From positions 1-64,000 of the forward strand of contig JAJDVW010000126.1 of assembly GCA_022825925.1 (NCBI GenBank): a DNA stretch of 64,000 nucleotides, written 5' to 3'. Source of the stretch: Pseudomonadales bacterium (lineage in GTDB: Bacteria; Pseudomonadota; Gammaproteobacteria; Pseudomonadales; Azotimanducaceae). Position 1 is the stretch's first letter. Each line of letters begins with the position of its first letter. Under the pieces are notes generated by a model that saw only the letters and a list, made by a program, of their open reading frames with translations, searched no databases and was not told the DNA's origin. A program made the position numbers and the translations under genes. Positions 52,030-60,079 of the stretch are shown piece by piece.

Positions 52030-53585
52030 ACCGGACCGGCGCCGGCGTCCGTGTCGAGCCGCTGGCGCGCGACGTAGGCGTCGAAGGTCTCGGTGTCGTT
52101 CGCCTCCATGCGCGCCTGGTCGGCGAACGACCGCTCGGTCAACGCCTCGAACATCGCGGCGCGGGCGGAACGCATCGGGTGTTCGTCGAAGTACCCCTGG
52201 TGCGCCACCGACTGGTTCATGGCGAAGCGGAAGAACGGCATGCGCCGCAGCCGCATGGTCGCGAGAATGCGCGCCGACGGCGTGCGTTCCGGGTCGGCGA
52301 CCTTGCGCCGCTGCAGCTCCACGGCGTAGCGCGCGAGGTCGTTGCCGGTGACGTCGTCGATGGCGCCGGCCACCTCGGCGCACCCGTCGAGGATCTCCGC
52401 GGCCCACTCGGTGCGGTCCCGCGGACGCCCGCCGTCGAGCAGGGTCAGGCCAGGGGCGCGCCCGCGTTCCACGATCGCGCTCTGGTTGGCCTGCATCCGT
52501 TCGGACTCCTCGGGGCTGTCCGGCGGGCTCTCGGCCAGCAGGCAGTGCAGGAGGAAGACGTCCATGAAGCGCATGGCATGCGCGTCGATGCCGACGCGGA
52601 GGAACGGGTTGAGATCGAGACAGCGTACTTCGACGTACTCGACGCCACGGTCGCGCAGCGCCGCGATGGGCCGCTCGCCGGTGCGCGTCCGGCGTTTCGG
52701 CCGGATCGTGCCGTAGAACTCGTTTTCGATCTGGAGCAGCCCGGTGCCGAGCTGGCGGTACTCGCCGCGCCCGTCCTTGAGACCGATGGCGGCGTAGGGG
52801 GGCCAGGGTCTGGCCAGCGCCTCGTGGATGGTCGTTCCGTAGTCCGCCAGGCTGTTGTAGGAGACGTGCAGGGACGCCTGGGCGCTCGACTGGTAGCCGA
52901 GCGGCCCCATGCGCAGCGTGGTCGCGTCCGGCAGGTAGAGCGACCCTTCGTCGAAGGACTCGAGTCCGTGCGCACCGCCGCGGACGAACGACTTGCACAC
53001 CGCCGGCGACGCGCCGAACAGGTAGAGCAGCAGCCAGGACCGGCGGCGGAAGTTCCGGATCAGGTCGAAGTAGGCGCGCGTCGGGGTCTCGTCGTCCAGG
53101 GACTCGCCGCGCGTGGCCGCGACGGCGGGCCAGAGCGTGTCCGGCACCGAGAAGTTGTAGTGGATGCCGGAGATGGTCTGCATCAGCGCCCCGTAGCGAT
53201 GGGCGAGCCCGATGCGGTAGACCGTCTTCGACCGCCCGACGTTGGACGTGCCGTACCGGCCGACCGGGATGTCCGCCTCGTCGGCGAGGATGCAGGGCAT
53301 GCTGGCCGCCCAGAGCAACTCCTCGTCGAGGTGCCGGTAGACGAAGCGGTGGATGTCGTCCAGCTCCGCGATGCACGCTTCGGCGCTGTCGTGGACGCCG
53401 GTGATGAGTTCGAGCTGGGCCTCGCTGAAGTCCGTCGTGATGTGCGGATGGGTGAGCGCCGAGCCGAGTGCCGCCGGATGCGCGGTCAGGGCCAGGGCGC
53501 CGGTCGGGGTGACGCGCAGGCTCTCCTTCTCCACGCCGCGCCGGAGCCGCGCCAGTTCCGGGCGCCCTCGCAGGGGGTCGATCAT
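52026..53585 (-). CDS. gshA: Glutamate-cysteine ligase
   Basis: The protein has 519 residues. It is of the proteobacterial (E. coli-type) GshA family: RRGVEKESLRVTPTGALALT, TDFSEAQLELITGV, YNFSVPDTLW and EVRCLDLNPFLRVGIDAHAM. It makes gamma-glutamylcysteine, the first step of glutathione synthesis. It is part of the pckA-gshA-acpH run on the minus strand, with 31 bp separating it from pckA. The gene is complete. Confidence 0.95.
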   Translation of the reverse strand: MIDPLRGRPELARLRRGVEKESLRVTPTGALALTAHPAALGSALTHPHITTDFSEAQLELITGVHDSAEACIAELDDIHRFVYRHLDEELLWAASMPCILADEADIPVGRYGTSNVGRSKTVYRIGLAHRYGALMQTISGIHYNFSVPDTLWPAVAATRGESLDDETPTRAYFDLIRNFRRRSWLLLYLFGASPAVCKSFVRGGAHGLESFDEGSLYLPDATTLRMGPLGYQSSAQASLHVSYNSLADYGTTIHEALARPWPPYAAIGLKDGRGEYRQLGTGLLQIENEFYGTIRPKRRTRTGERPIAALRDRGVEYVEVRCLDLNPFLRVGIDAHAMRFMDVFLLHCLLAESPPDSPEESERMQANQSAIVERGRAPGLTLLDGGRPRDRTEWAAEILDGCAEVAGAIDDVTGNDLARYAVELQRRKVADPERTPSARILATMRLRRMPFFRFAMNQSVAHQGYFDEHPMRSARAAMFEALTERSFADQARMEANDTETFDAYVARQRLDTDAGAGPV

Positions 53586-53616
53586 CGCGGTGTGGGCCGG
53601 ACGGTCCCCGGGTCGC

Positions 53617-55182
53617 TCAGGAAGCGCGCGGACCGGCCTCGACGATCGCCGGGTCCACGTCGAACTTCTGGAAGTTGTCCGCGAACTTCCGGATCAGCGA
53701 CCGCGCCGCCGCGTCGTAGGCCGCGCCGTCGTCCCAGGTGTTGCGCGGGTTGAGGACGGCGGGGTCGACGCCGGGGACCTGCGTCGGGATGTCGAGGTTC
53801 AGGGCGTCGAGATGGACCGTGGGGGCATCGGCCAGGGCGCCGCTCTGGACGGCTTGAACGATGGCCCGCGTGGTCGGGATGCTGAACCGCTTGCCGACGC
53901 CGTAGCCGCCGCCCGTCCAGCCGGTGTTGACCAAGTACACCCGGGAGCCGAACTCCTCGATACGCCTGATCAGGAGATCGGCGTAGACGCCCGCCGGACG
54001 CGGGAAGAACGCCGCCCCGAAGCAGGTCGAGAAGGTGGCGGAGTACGCCTCGGTGGAACCGACCACCGTCGAGCCGACCTGCGCGGTGTAGCCAGAGAGG
54101 AAGTGGTAGGCCGCCGCTTCCTTGGAGAGCAGTGAGACCGGCGGCAGGACGCCGCTCACGTCACAGGTCAGGAAGACGATGTGCCGCGGTTCGCCTCCGC
54201 GGTTCTCCGGGACCTTCGCCGTGATGTTGTCCCGCGGGTAGCAGGCGCGCGTGTTCTCCGTGAGCGTTGCATCGGCGTAGTCCGGCTCGCGCGTGTCCGG
54301 GTCGATGACGACGTTCTCGACGATGGCGCCGAAGGAGATGGCGTCGTAGATGACGGGTTCGTTCTCCCGCGTCAGGTCGATGCACTTGGCGTAGCAGCCG
54401 CCCTCGAGGTTGAAAACGCTGCCCCTGCCCCAGCCGTGCTCGTCGTCCCCGATGAGCAGCCGGTCCGGGTCCGCCGAGAGGGTCGTCTTGCCGGTGCCGG
54501 ACAGCCCGAAGAAGAGACTGACGGTACCGTCGGCCCCGGCGTTCGCGGAGCAGTGCATCGGCAGGACGTCCTGCTCCGGGAGCAGGAAGTTCTGCACGCC
54601 GAACATCGCCTTCTTCATCTCGCCGGCGTAGCGCAGGCCCGCGAGGAGCACGCGGCGTTTCGCGAAGTGGATCATCACGGTGGCGTCGCTCGCGGTCCCG
54701 TCGCGCTCGGGCTCGCAGACGAACTCTGGGGCGTTGACGACCTCCCACATCTCCTTGCCCCGGGGATTGAAGTCCTCCGGACGGATGAAGAGCGCCCGGC
54801 CGAACAGCGCGTGCCAGGCGTACTCCGTGGTCACCTCCATCGGGAGGTAGTGTTCGGGGTCGGCGCCGACGTGCAGGTGCGAGACGAAGAGGTCGTCGGC
54901 GTCCGCGAGATGGAGCTGGACACGGTCCCACAGGGCGTCGAACACCCCGGGCGCGATGGGCTGGTTGACGGGTCCCCAGTCGATGGAACCGGACGTTCCG
55001 GGCTCGTCGACCAGGAACCGGTCCATGGGCGAGCGGCCGGTCCGCCGCCCGGTCTCGACCACCACCGCCCCGGAGGACGAGAAACGACCCTCGCCTCGCA
55101 GCACTGCGATCTCCGCCAGCGCCGCCGCGCCGAGGTCGAAGTACGTGTTTCGGTTCAGGGTGGTGGTCGGATCCGCAGCCAT
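53617..55182 (-). CDS. pckA: Phosphoenolpyruvate carboxykinase (ATP)
   Basis: The protein has 521 residues, with the Walker A-like kinase-1 loop [11 protein letters not shown], kinase-2 DDEHGWG, the substrate-binding [10 protein letters not shown] and [12 protein letters not shown]. It converts oxaloacetate and ATP to phosphoenolpyruvate, the gateway of gluconeogenesis from organic and fatty acids, which fits the catabolic gene content. ATG 55182 ([10 protein letters not shown]) is chosen over an upstream start lacking a ribosome site. Confidence 0.95.
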   Translation of the reverse strand: MAADPTTTLNRNTYFDLGAAALAEIAVLRGEGRFSSSGAVVVETGRRTGRSPMDRFLVDEPGTSGSIDWGPVNQPIAPGVFDALWDRVQLHLADADDLFVSHLHVGADPEHYLPMEVTTEYAWHALFGRALFIRPEDFNPRGKEMWEVVNAPEFVCEPERDGTASDATVMIHFAKRRVLLAGLRYAGEMKKAMFGVQNFLLPEQDVLPMHCSANAGADGTVSLFFGLSGTGKTTLSADPDRLLIGDDEHGWGRGSVFNLEGGCYAKCIDLTRENEPVIYDAISFGAIVENVVIDPDTREPDYADATLTENTRACYPRDNITAKVPENRGGEPRHIVFLTCDVSGVLPPVSLLSKEAAAYHFLSGYTAQVGSTVVGSTEAYSATFSTCFGAAFFPRPAGVYADLLIRRIEEFGSRVYLVNTGWTGGGYGVGKRFSIPTTRAIVQAVQSGALADAPTVHLDALNLDIPTQVPGVDPAVLNPRNTWDDGAAYDAAARSLIRKFADNFQKFDVDPAIVEAGPRAS

Positions 55183-55282
55183 CGGGCTCCGCTCGTCGCA
55201 GGGTCTGGAAATGATACACAAGGACCCGCCGCTTGACGCGACCGGAACACCTCTTTGGGGTCTTGCGGTAGCGTCCCGCGCG

Positions 55283-55669
55283 TCAGTCGGGACCGCCGCT
55301 CTTGAGGTCCGCGAGCTGGCGGCGGTCCCGCTTCGTCGGCCGCGCGCCGGAGGCGGCGAGGCCCGCCCGTTCCAGCTTCCGGCGCGCCGCCTCGGTCTCT
55401 CGCCGTTGCTCCGATGCGGCGGTCTCGTCGTACAGCAGCGCCGCGGCCTGTGCGTTGCCGCGGCGCTCGCAGACGCCGGTGACCTCCACGGTGTACTCGG
55501 CGAAGCCGCGCCGGATCGTGAGGGTATCGCCCTGCTTCACGTCCTTCGCGGGCTTGGTGCGCGCGCCGTTCAGACGCACGTGGCCCCCGTCCACCGCGGT
55601 CTTGGCTTGGGAGCGGGTGCGAAAGAACCGGGCCGCCCAGAGCCATTGATCGATGCGCACGGCGTCCAT
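55283..55669 (-). CDS. hslR: Heat-shock protein 15 (S4 RNA-binding)
   Basis: The protein has 128 residues. An S4 domain fills the first half ([30 protein letters not shown]) and a basic, Lys/Arg-rich tail the second ([13 protein letters not shown]). It rescues stalled 50S subunits carrying nascent chains. Its ATG overlaps the yrfG stop (TGATG), matching the conserved yrfG-hslR pairing in Gammaproteobacteria. Confidence 0.92.
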   Translation of the reverse strand: MDAVRIDQWLWAARFFRTRSQAKTAVDGGHVRLNGARTKPAKDVKQGDTLTIRRGFAEYTVEVTGVCERRGNAQAAALLYDETAASEQRRETEAARRKLERAGLAASGARPTKRDRRQLADLKSGGPD

Positions 55670-56322
55670 CAGGGCGGGGCGATCTCGTCGAAGTGGTCGA
55701 ACGCGGGAAAGCCGAGGTCGGCCCGGCGCGGCTTGCGCGAGTCCGGGCGCGTGACGCAGAGCAGATGACGGATGCCGGCGCCCCGCGCCGCGTCGAGGAC
55801 CGCGGGGTTGTCGTCGATCAGGAGGGTACGTTCCGGATCGTGGAGTTCGCGTTCGCCAAAGGCCGGCCAGAAGGCGGGGTCTTCCTTCGGAACGCCGAAG
55901 TCGTGGGAGGAGAAGTCCGCGTCGAGGCGCCGCCGCAGCCCGATCTTGCCGTCCTTGATGGCGAGGCTCTTCGGATGCGCGTTCGTCACGAGGACGGCCC
56001 GCCGACCGCTGGCGCGCACCGCGGCCATGAAGGGGGACGCTCCGGGCCGGTAGACGATGAGATGATCGAGTTCGGCGTGCAGCCGGTCAATGTCCATCCC
56101 GGTGTAGGCGGCCCAGTAGTCGAGCGAGTAGAAGTCGAGGGACGGCGGGGCGTCGCGCATGTGCCCGTAGAGATGCTCGCGGGCGTCCTCGATCCCCATG
56201 GCGTGCACCGACGCGAACAGCGTCGGCAGATGCTGGTTCCAGAGCGTGTTGTCGAAGTGGAGGTCGATCAGCGTCCCGTCCATGTCGAGCAGGACGGTGT
56301 CGATGTCCGGCCAGGGGAGCAT
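55669..56322 (-). CDS. yrfG: HAD-family GMP/IMP nucleotidase
   Basis: The protein has 217 residues with HAD motif I DMDGTLIDLHFDN, motif II VLVTNAHPKS, the motif III Lys in AIKDGKIG, and motif IV LLIDDNPAVLDAA. The YrfG family dephosphorylates GMP and IMP. ATG 56322 begins the conserved MLPWPDIDTVLLDMDG. Upstream is a junction with the truncated cas1; in relatives nudE is the expected neighbour. Confidence 0.9.
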   Translation of the reverse strand: MLPWPDIDTVLLDMDGTLIDLHFDNTLWNQHLPTLFASVHAMGIEDAREHLYGHMRDAPPSLDFYSLDYWAAYTGMDIDRLHAELDHLIVYRPGASPFMAAVRASGRRAVLVTNAHPKSLAIKDGKIGLRRRLDADFSSHDFGVPKEDPAFWPAFGERELHDPERTLLIDDNPAVLDAARGAGIRHLLCVTRPDSRKPRRADLGFPAFDHFDEIAPP

Positions 56323-56533
56323 GGGGCCATTGTCCGGAAATCGCGGGCGGTGGCAAACTCCGCGGTTGACGGGAGGCCGCTCCGGGACAAGCCTTGGGAT
56401 CAGGAGCATCAGGAGACCTCGCCACGGCGAACGAAGACGAACGTCCCGACACGGCGTCAGGAGCGGGAAGCAGGCGCACCGTATTGAAGGGCACGCTGGC
56501 GGGTCTGGCCGCCGGACTGGCAGGCGCCGGCGC

Positions 56534-57079
56534 GCCTGCGAATGCCTGGTAGTACGTCCTCGCTGCCTCGCCCTCGATGCCGCGGAGTTCGGTGGGTTCA
56601 GAGCTTCGGCTGCTTCTCCGCGCGGCGTCGGTAAGGCGGCGCTCGCAGTTCCTCAGCCGGGCGCTGGCGTCTGCCGGCATGCGCGCGCCGTGATCGCGCA
56701 AGGCGCGCCGAACCACGGCACGCTGGTTGAGAACCTTGCCGGTCACCACCTGCCTGACCAACGAACCGGTCCTCGCCCGATCGTCGGCTGCGCCGTACTG
56801 GGTCCGGCGGAGCAGCACGTTTCCCGAGACCGGGCCTTCAATGCGGGCGAGGAAGCGGCCGGCGCGGCTCATCATCGAGATGCACACCCCTTGACCGACG
56901 CAATGACCCATGAGCGCCGGCGTCACTCCGATGGAACCGAAACAAACGATGCCCCCAAGCAAATGTACCGGTACCCGCCCGCGCTCGGACCCTTCGACCT
57001 TGACCACCGCATTCTCGCCGTCCTTGTGCAGCCACGCGTCCTCTGTCGTGACGTACAGGGTGTTCAGATGCCGGCGCAT
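56534..57079 (-). pseudogene. cas1: cas1 (type I-C), truncated after ~180 codons
   Basis: The N-terminal beta domain (MRRHLNTLYVTTEDAWLHKD, GGIVCFGSIGVTPALMG, RFLARIEGPVSGNVLLRRTQ) and the start of the catalytic domain with the first metal Glu (RGIEGEAARTYYQAFAG) are type I-C Cas1. Homology ends at 56534; the second half with the conserved His and Asp is gone, and the frame runs on into unrelated sequence. cas2 and any CRISPR array that should follow are absent. Spacer acquisition is impossible from this locus. Confidence 0.85.
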
Positions 57080-57088
57080 GGGCACCGT

Positions 57089-57732
57089 TCAGTCATCGAC
57101 GGCTCTGATAAGCCACCGATCGACGGCTTGGCGTGGTCGCTGCGGATGACACACTTCCTGCAGTGAGCACCCGTTGCACTTTCCTGCCTCGAATTCGGCG
57201 GGTGGGGTGTTTCCGGCGGCGAGCAACCGACGGGTCTCGACAGCCACGCCTTCGGTGAGTTCGCGCAGTTGGCCATCGAACGGCACCACCTTGCGCCGAC
57301 GGTTGAGCCCGTAGAAGAGCGCGCCTTCGGGAACCGGCTGGCCGAGCATCTCCTCGAGGCAGATCGCTTGCGCACAGAGCTGCACCTCGTCCGCGCGATG
57401 ACCGTTCGGCCGGCCACGTTTGTACTCGACGGGATAGGGACGGTTGCCCGGTTGCCCGCATGGATCTCCACCAAATCGGCGATCCCGGAGACTCCGAGCC
57501 GCATGGAACGCAAACGAACACTGCGCTCGATCGTCACCTTTGGGCGCCGCTCGCGTCCGCCTGCATCGACGCGCTCGTGCAGGATACGCCCTTCAGCGGT
57601 GAAACGGTTCTCCGACCACTGCCGCTCGGTGTGGATGAGGGCGCATCGGCGGGGGCAGTAGAGCATGTGCATGAGCGCCGAGATAGGCACCAGCTCGCCC
57701 TCGTTCGCTGCTGCGGAAAGCACCATCTTCAT
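57089..57732 (-). pseudogene. cas4: cas4 (type I-C), frameshifted by an 8-bp duplication
   Basis: The N-terminal part is [20 protein letters not shown] through GVSGIADLVEIHAGNR. The C-terminal part, in another frame, reads PYPVEYKRGRPNGHRADEVQ, then LCAQAICLEEMLGQPV, and ends with the iron-sulfur ligands KCNGCSLQEVCHP. The frame breaks exactly at the tandem duplication 57442-57457; removing one copy restores an intact Cas4. Cas4 is a RecB-like exonuclease that trims prespacers. It lies 6 bp after cas7 and just before cas1, the canonical order. Confidence 0.85.
57442..57457. repeat. 8-bp tandem duplication inactivating cas4
   Basis: GGTTGCCC occurs twice in a row. Eight bases shift the cas4 frame; deleting one unit gives the expected AGNRPYPVEYKRG. 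Replication slippage is the simplest cause. A sequencing homopolymer error cannot produce it. Confidence 0.85.
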
Positions 57733-57737
57733 CGAGG

Positions 57738-58627
57738 TCAGATTCTCTCGACGATCTCCACGCCATCCGGCATTGCCTCGGTGTCCACGTGAACGGCGTA
57801 ATCCGAATAGGCGCGTGCCGGCGGCAGGTTGTGGGTGCGGCGGTGGCCTGGTTCGTAGAGTTCCCCGTCGAACGCCCGTTTGACCTGGACCCTTTCGAGC
57901 AGCTTGTGGGCAGGCGCGTTGCCGAGGGACTGTCGTGTTTGAAAAGCACCAGCCGCCGTGCGGTCATTTCTCCCCGCGCCGCCGAACGATCATGGTCGAA
58001 CATCTGTTCAAGGGCCGTCCAGAGCAACTCGACATCCTCTTCGGAGAACCCCGTGCCCTTGCCGCCCTCCCCGGCCAAGGCGGCGGAGACATATCCGCGT
58101 CCGCGGTAGAGGCCGTAGGGGACGATGTGCTTGCGCCCCATGGTTCGGATGTCGCCCTTGGAGTCCGCATCCGCCGCGGTTGTAGCAGCCATTCGGGTAA
58201 TCGATACCTCCAACGGAAGAATCGGCTCGATCAACCGTGCGAACGCGAACTGCACCGGCCCGCGCACCTGCCCGCAGTTCGCGCCCTTGGTGGACATGAC
58301 CGCGCCGAAGGTGCGCACGTCGAAGAAGTTGGCGCACATCCACTGGGCCAGCTCCCGAGCCTTCTGCTCGTCCTTCGGGAGCTTCGCTCGTGCTTTCGCG
58401 TCGGCGCCCGGAATGATCGCGTCCCATGCACGCTTCTGCTGCAGTTCGAGTATGGCCCGCTCTGACACGTAGATTTCGCAGCCCGGCGTATCGCCTCGGG
58501 TGAGGGCAACGAAGTTGCGTACTTTTCGCTTCAGGCACACGTCCGAGACAAGACCCTGACTGGTCTCGGGATCGAGCCGTGGGAGATTCCCCGCGTCAGG
58601 GTCGCCGTTTGGATTACCGTTGGTGAC
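57738..58627 (-). pseudogene. cas7: cas7 (csd2, type I-C), lacking its 5' end and frameshifted
   Basis: Sequence begins abruptly at [20 protein letters not shown], so about 15 N-terminal codons are gone. The body ([51 protein letters not shown]) is a good Csd2 backbone subunit. After [10 protein letters not shown] one base is missing near 57926; the rest ([20 protein letters not shown] to GVEIVERI, stop 57738) is in the next frame. It was deleted together with the end of cas8c. Confidence 0.85.
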
Positions 58628-59158
58628 AGAACACCGTCGTTGTATCGCCGATTCTGATGCGGCGCCGACTGTTGCGCTCGAGCAGCGTGTTGAGAGATGC
58701 GGCGTAGGCGAAGGCGGCGCGCTCCGACACGGGCGCGTTGGCGCCACGCTCCTTGCCGAACGACTTGAAGGCCTCCTTCTCGAAGGATACCAACGAAGCG
58801 CCGGAGCCTTGTGCGCCGGCGACGCCCTTCACCGATGGGTGCAGACGAGCGACCGTCCCACGTTCGCCGGTGACGAGACAAAGGCCCTCCGCCCCCCTTC
58901 ACACGTGAGATGTGCAAGCCAGGCTTCCTTCGCTACTTGTCGTTCATGAAGGAATCCATGCTCGCCATCCAGGCGGAACACGACGTTCGTGTCCAGTGTC
59001 TCCTCCGCGTGGCCGAGGCTCTCGTAATCGTCGGGCCGCCACTCGCTCAGGAAGCGCAGGAACGCTTGGATGGCATCGTCTTCGGCGCGCGCGAGGAGCC
59101 GGCTGTGAAGTTCCTTGAACGCGGAATGTTCGCGGCGGGCGCGCTCGTCGCAGACGGA
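58628..59158 (-). pseudogene. cas8c: cas8c (csd1), central fragment with frameshift
   Basis: Only the middle of Csd1 remains: [53 protein letters not shown]6-tract shift (58892-58897) comes next. In the next frame it continues with [40 protein letters not shown] and [10 protein letters not shown]. There it is joined to cas7 at 58627/58628. The N-terminal PAM-recognition part and the C-terminal small-subunit-like part are deleted. Confidence 0.8.
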
Positions 59159-59285
59159 CCGCCTCCAGGATGCCTCGGGCCGCAGACGGGGTCATCGCGT
59201 CGTAGGAGACGCGTTCGGCCTTCATCTCCAGGCGCGTGAAGCAAGCGTAATCCGCCCAGATATGGAGCCTTACGCCGTAGGCCAC
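59159..59285 (-). pseudogene. cas5c: cas5c 5' fragment
   Basis: The first ~42 codons of type I-C Cas5 are present ([40 protein letters not shown]) from a GTG at 59285 with GGGAGG upstream. The fragment then fuses, out of frame, to the middle of cas8c at about 59158. Cas5c normally processes pre-crRNA and caps the Cascade foot; its catalytic part is lost. Confidence 0.8.
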
Positions 59286-59451
59286 GACCGCCTCCCTTCC
59301 TCGCTGTCGAGGTGCGCGCGCGAGGTGACCGGAATCACGCGGCGCGGCCTTTCGGGGCACCCGGCTGGCACCCGGCGAACCGGCGATGACAGGAGGGGCC
59401 AGTCAGTAGTATGTTGGCCCGCTCGGGACTGGCTGATCGAGTGGAGATGCG

Positions 59452-59763
59452 ATGACCCAAGCCCTGCGATGCTACGCCTATCGCGATGGCGAGACTTGGG
59501 AGGCGATCTGCGTCGACTTTGACCTTGCGACGTTCGCGCCCAGCCTCGACGAAGTGAAGGCCTCCCTCGTCACCTGCATCGAGCTGTTCCTGGAAGGCGT
59601 GGCCGAGGCATCCCCGGAAGACCGGGCGCATCTGCTGCGCCGCCGGTCTCCCTGGCTCCTGCGCGTCAGGCTGGCGATGCTCGCCTGGTGGTGCAGGCTC
59701 GGGACCGACGCGCGTCGGGCGTTGCGGTTCCACCTCCGACCCGAGGTTCCCGCGCACACCTAG
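59452..59763 (+). CDS. HicB-like protein
   Basis: The protein has 103 residues. QALRCYAYRDGETWEAICVD, then FDLATFAPSLDEVKASLVTC, is a HicB-like partial RNase-H fold, followed by a hydrophobic-basic tail (RRSPWLLRVRLAMLAWWCRL) instead of the usual DNA-binding domain. ATG 59452 has GGAG upstream. It runs against the transcription of the cas remnants and is convergent with the HicA-like gene (4-bp overlap of stops). Confidence 0.65.
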   Translation: MTQALRCYAYRDGETWEAICVDFDLATFAPSLDEVKASLVTCIELFLEGVAEASPEDRAHLLRRRSPWLLRVRLAMLAWWCRLGTDARRALRFHLRPEVPAHT

Positions 59764-59966
59764 CGAAAATGGCTCGCCGCCAGGCCGGACTGACGCCTGA
59801 TGGCGCCAAGCGTGCCTACGGGAACATCGTCTCCTTCGGAGCCCGCGACGGTGACCGTCCGGACCCGCCCCCCGATAGTCCCCTGATAGTGACGGTGGCT
59901 TCCTTTCTGCCGGAAACGCCGGAAGCCATGCCGCTCCAGCACCCGGATGATCTCGCGGACCTTCAA
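59760..59966 (-). CDS. HicA-like toxin
   Basis: The protein has 68 residues from TTG 59966 (KVREIIRVLERHGFRRFRQK, then GSHRHYQGTIGGRVRTVTVA). The catalytic His of the HicA double-stranded-RNA-binding-like fold is in GSHRHY. GGAGCGGAG precedes the start. It lies immediately after the chimeric end of cas3. HicA mRNA interferases normally sit beside HicB in the same direction; here the partner is convergent. Confidence 0.75.
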   Translation of the reverse strand: MKVREIIRVLERHGFRRFRQKGSHRHYQGTIGGRVRTVTVAGSEGDDVPVGTLGAIRRQSGLAASHFR

Positions 59967-60000
59967 TCTCCGCTCCGGTTCTCACGCCAGGCAAAATCCG

Positions 60001-60024
60001 CATCCCCGGCCTGCGCCGGGGATG
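60001..60024. repeat. REP-like perfect palindrome
   Basis: CATCCCCGGC and GCCGGGGATG form 10-bp perfect arms around a CTGC loop. The palindrome sits where cas3 homology ends and the HicA/HicB insert begins. It resembles REP-type palindromes of proteobacteria and could also fold as a transcript hairpin after cas3. No T-run follows on either strand, so a classic terminator is unlikely. Confidence 0.6.
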
Positions 60025-60079
60025 ACGACCGAGCAAATGCTCCCAAGAAACAACATGCTTGTTTCGACCCGATCGCCGC

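Noticed and set aside
56323-56533. CRISPR array next to cas1
   Set aside because: I searched the yrfG-cas1 junction by eye for 30-35-nt direct repeats and found none; the space is only about 210 bp.
60001-60024. Rho-independent terminator
   Set aside because: The hairpin is strong, but no T-run follows on either strand, so a REP-like element is the better call.
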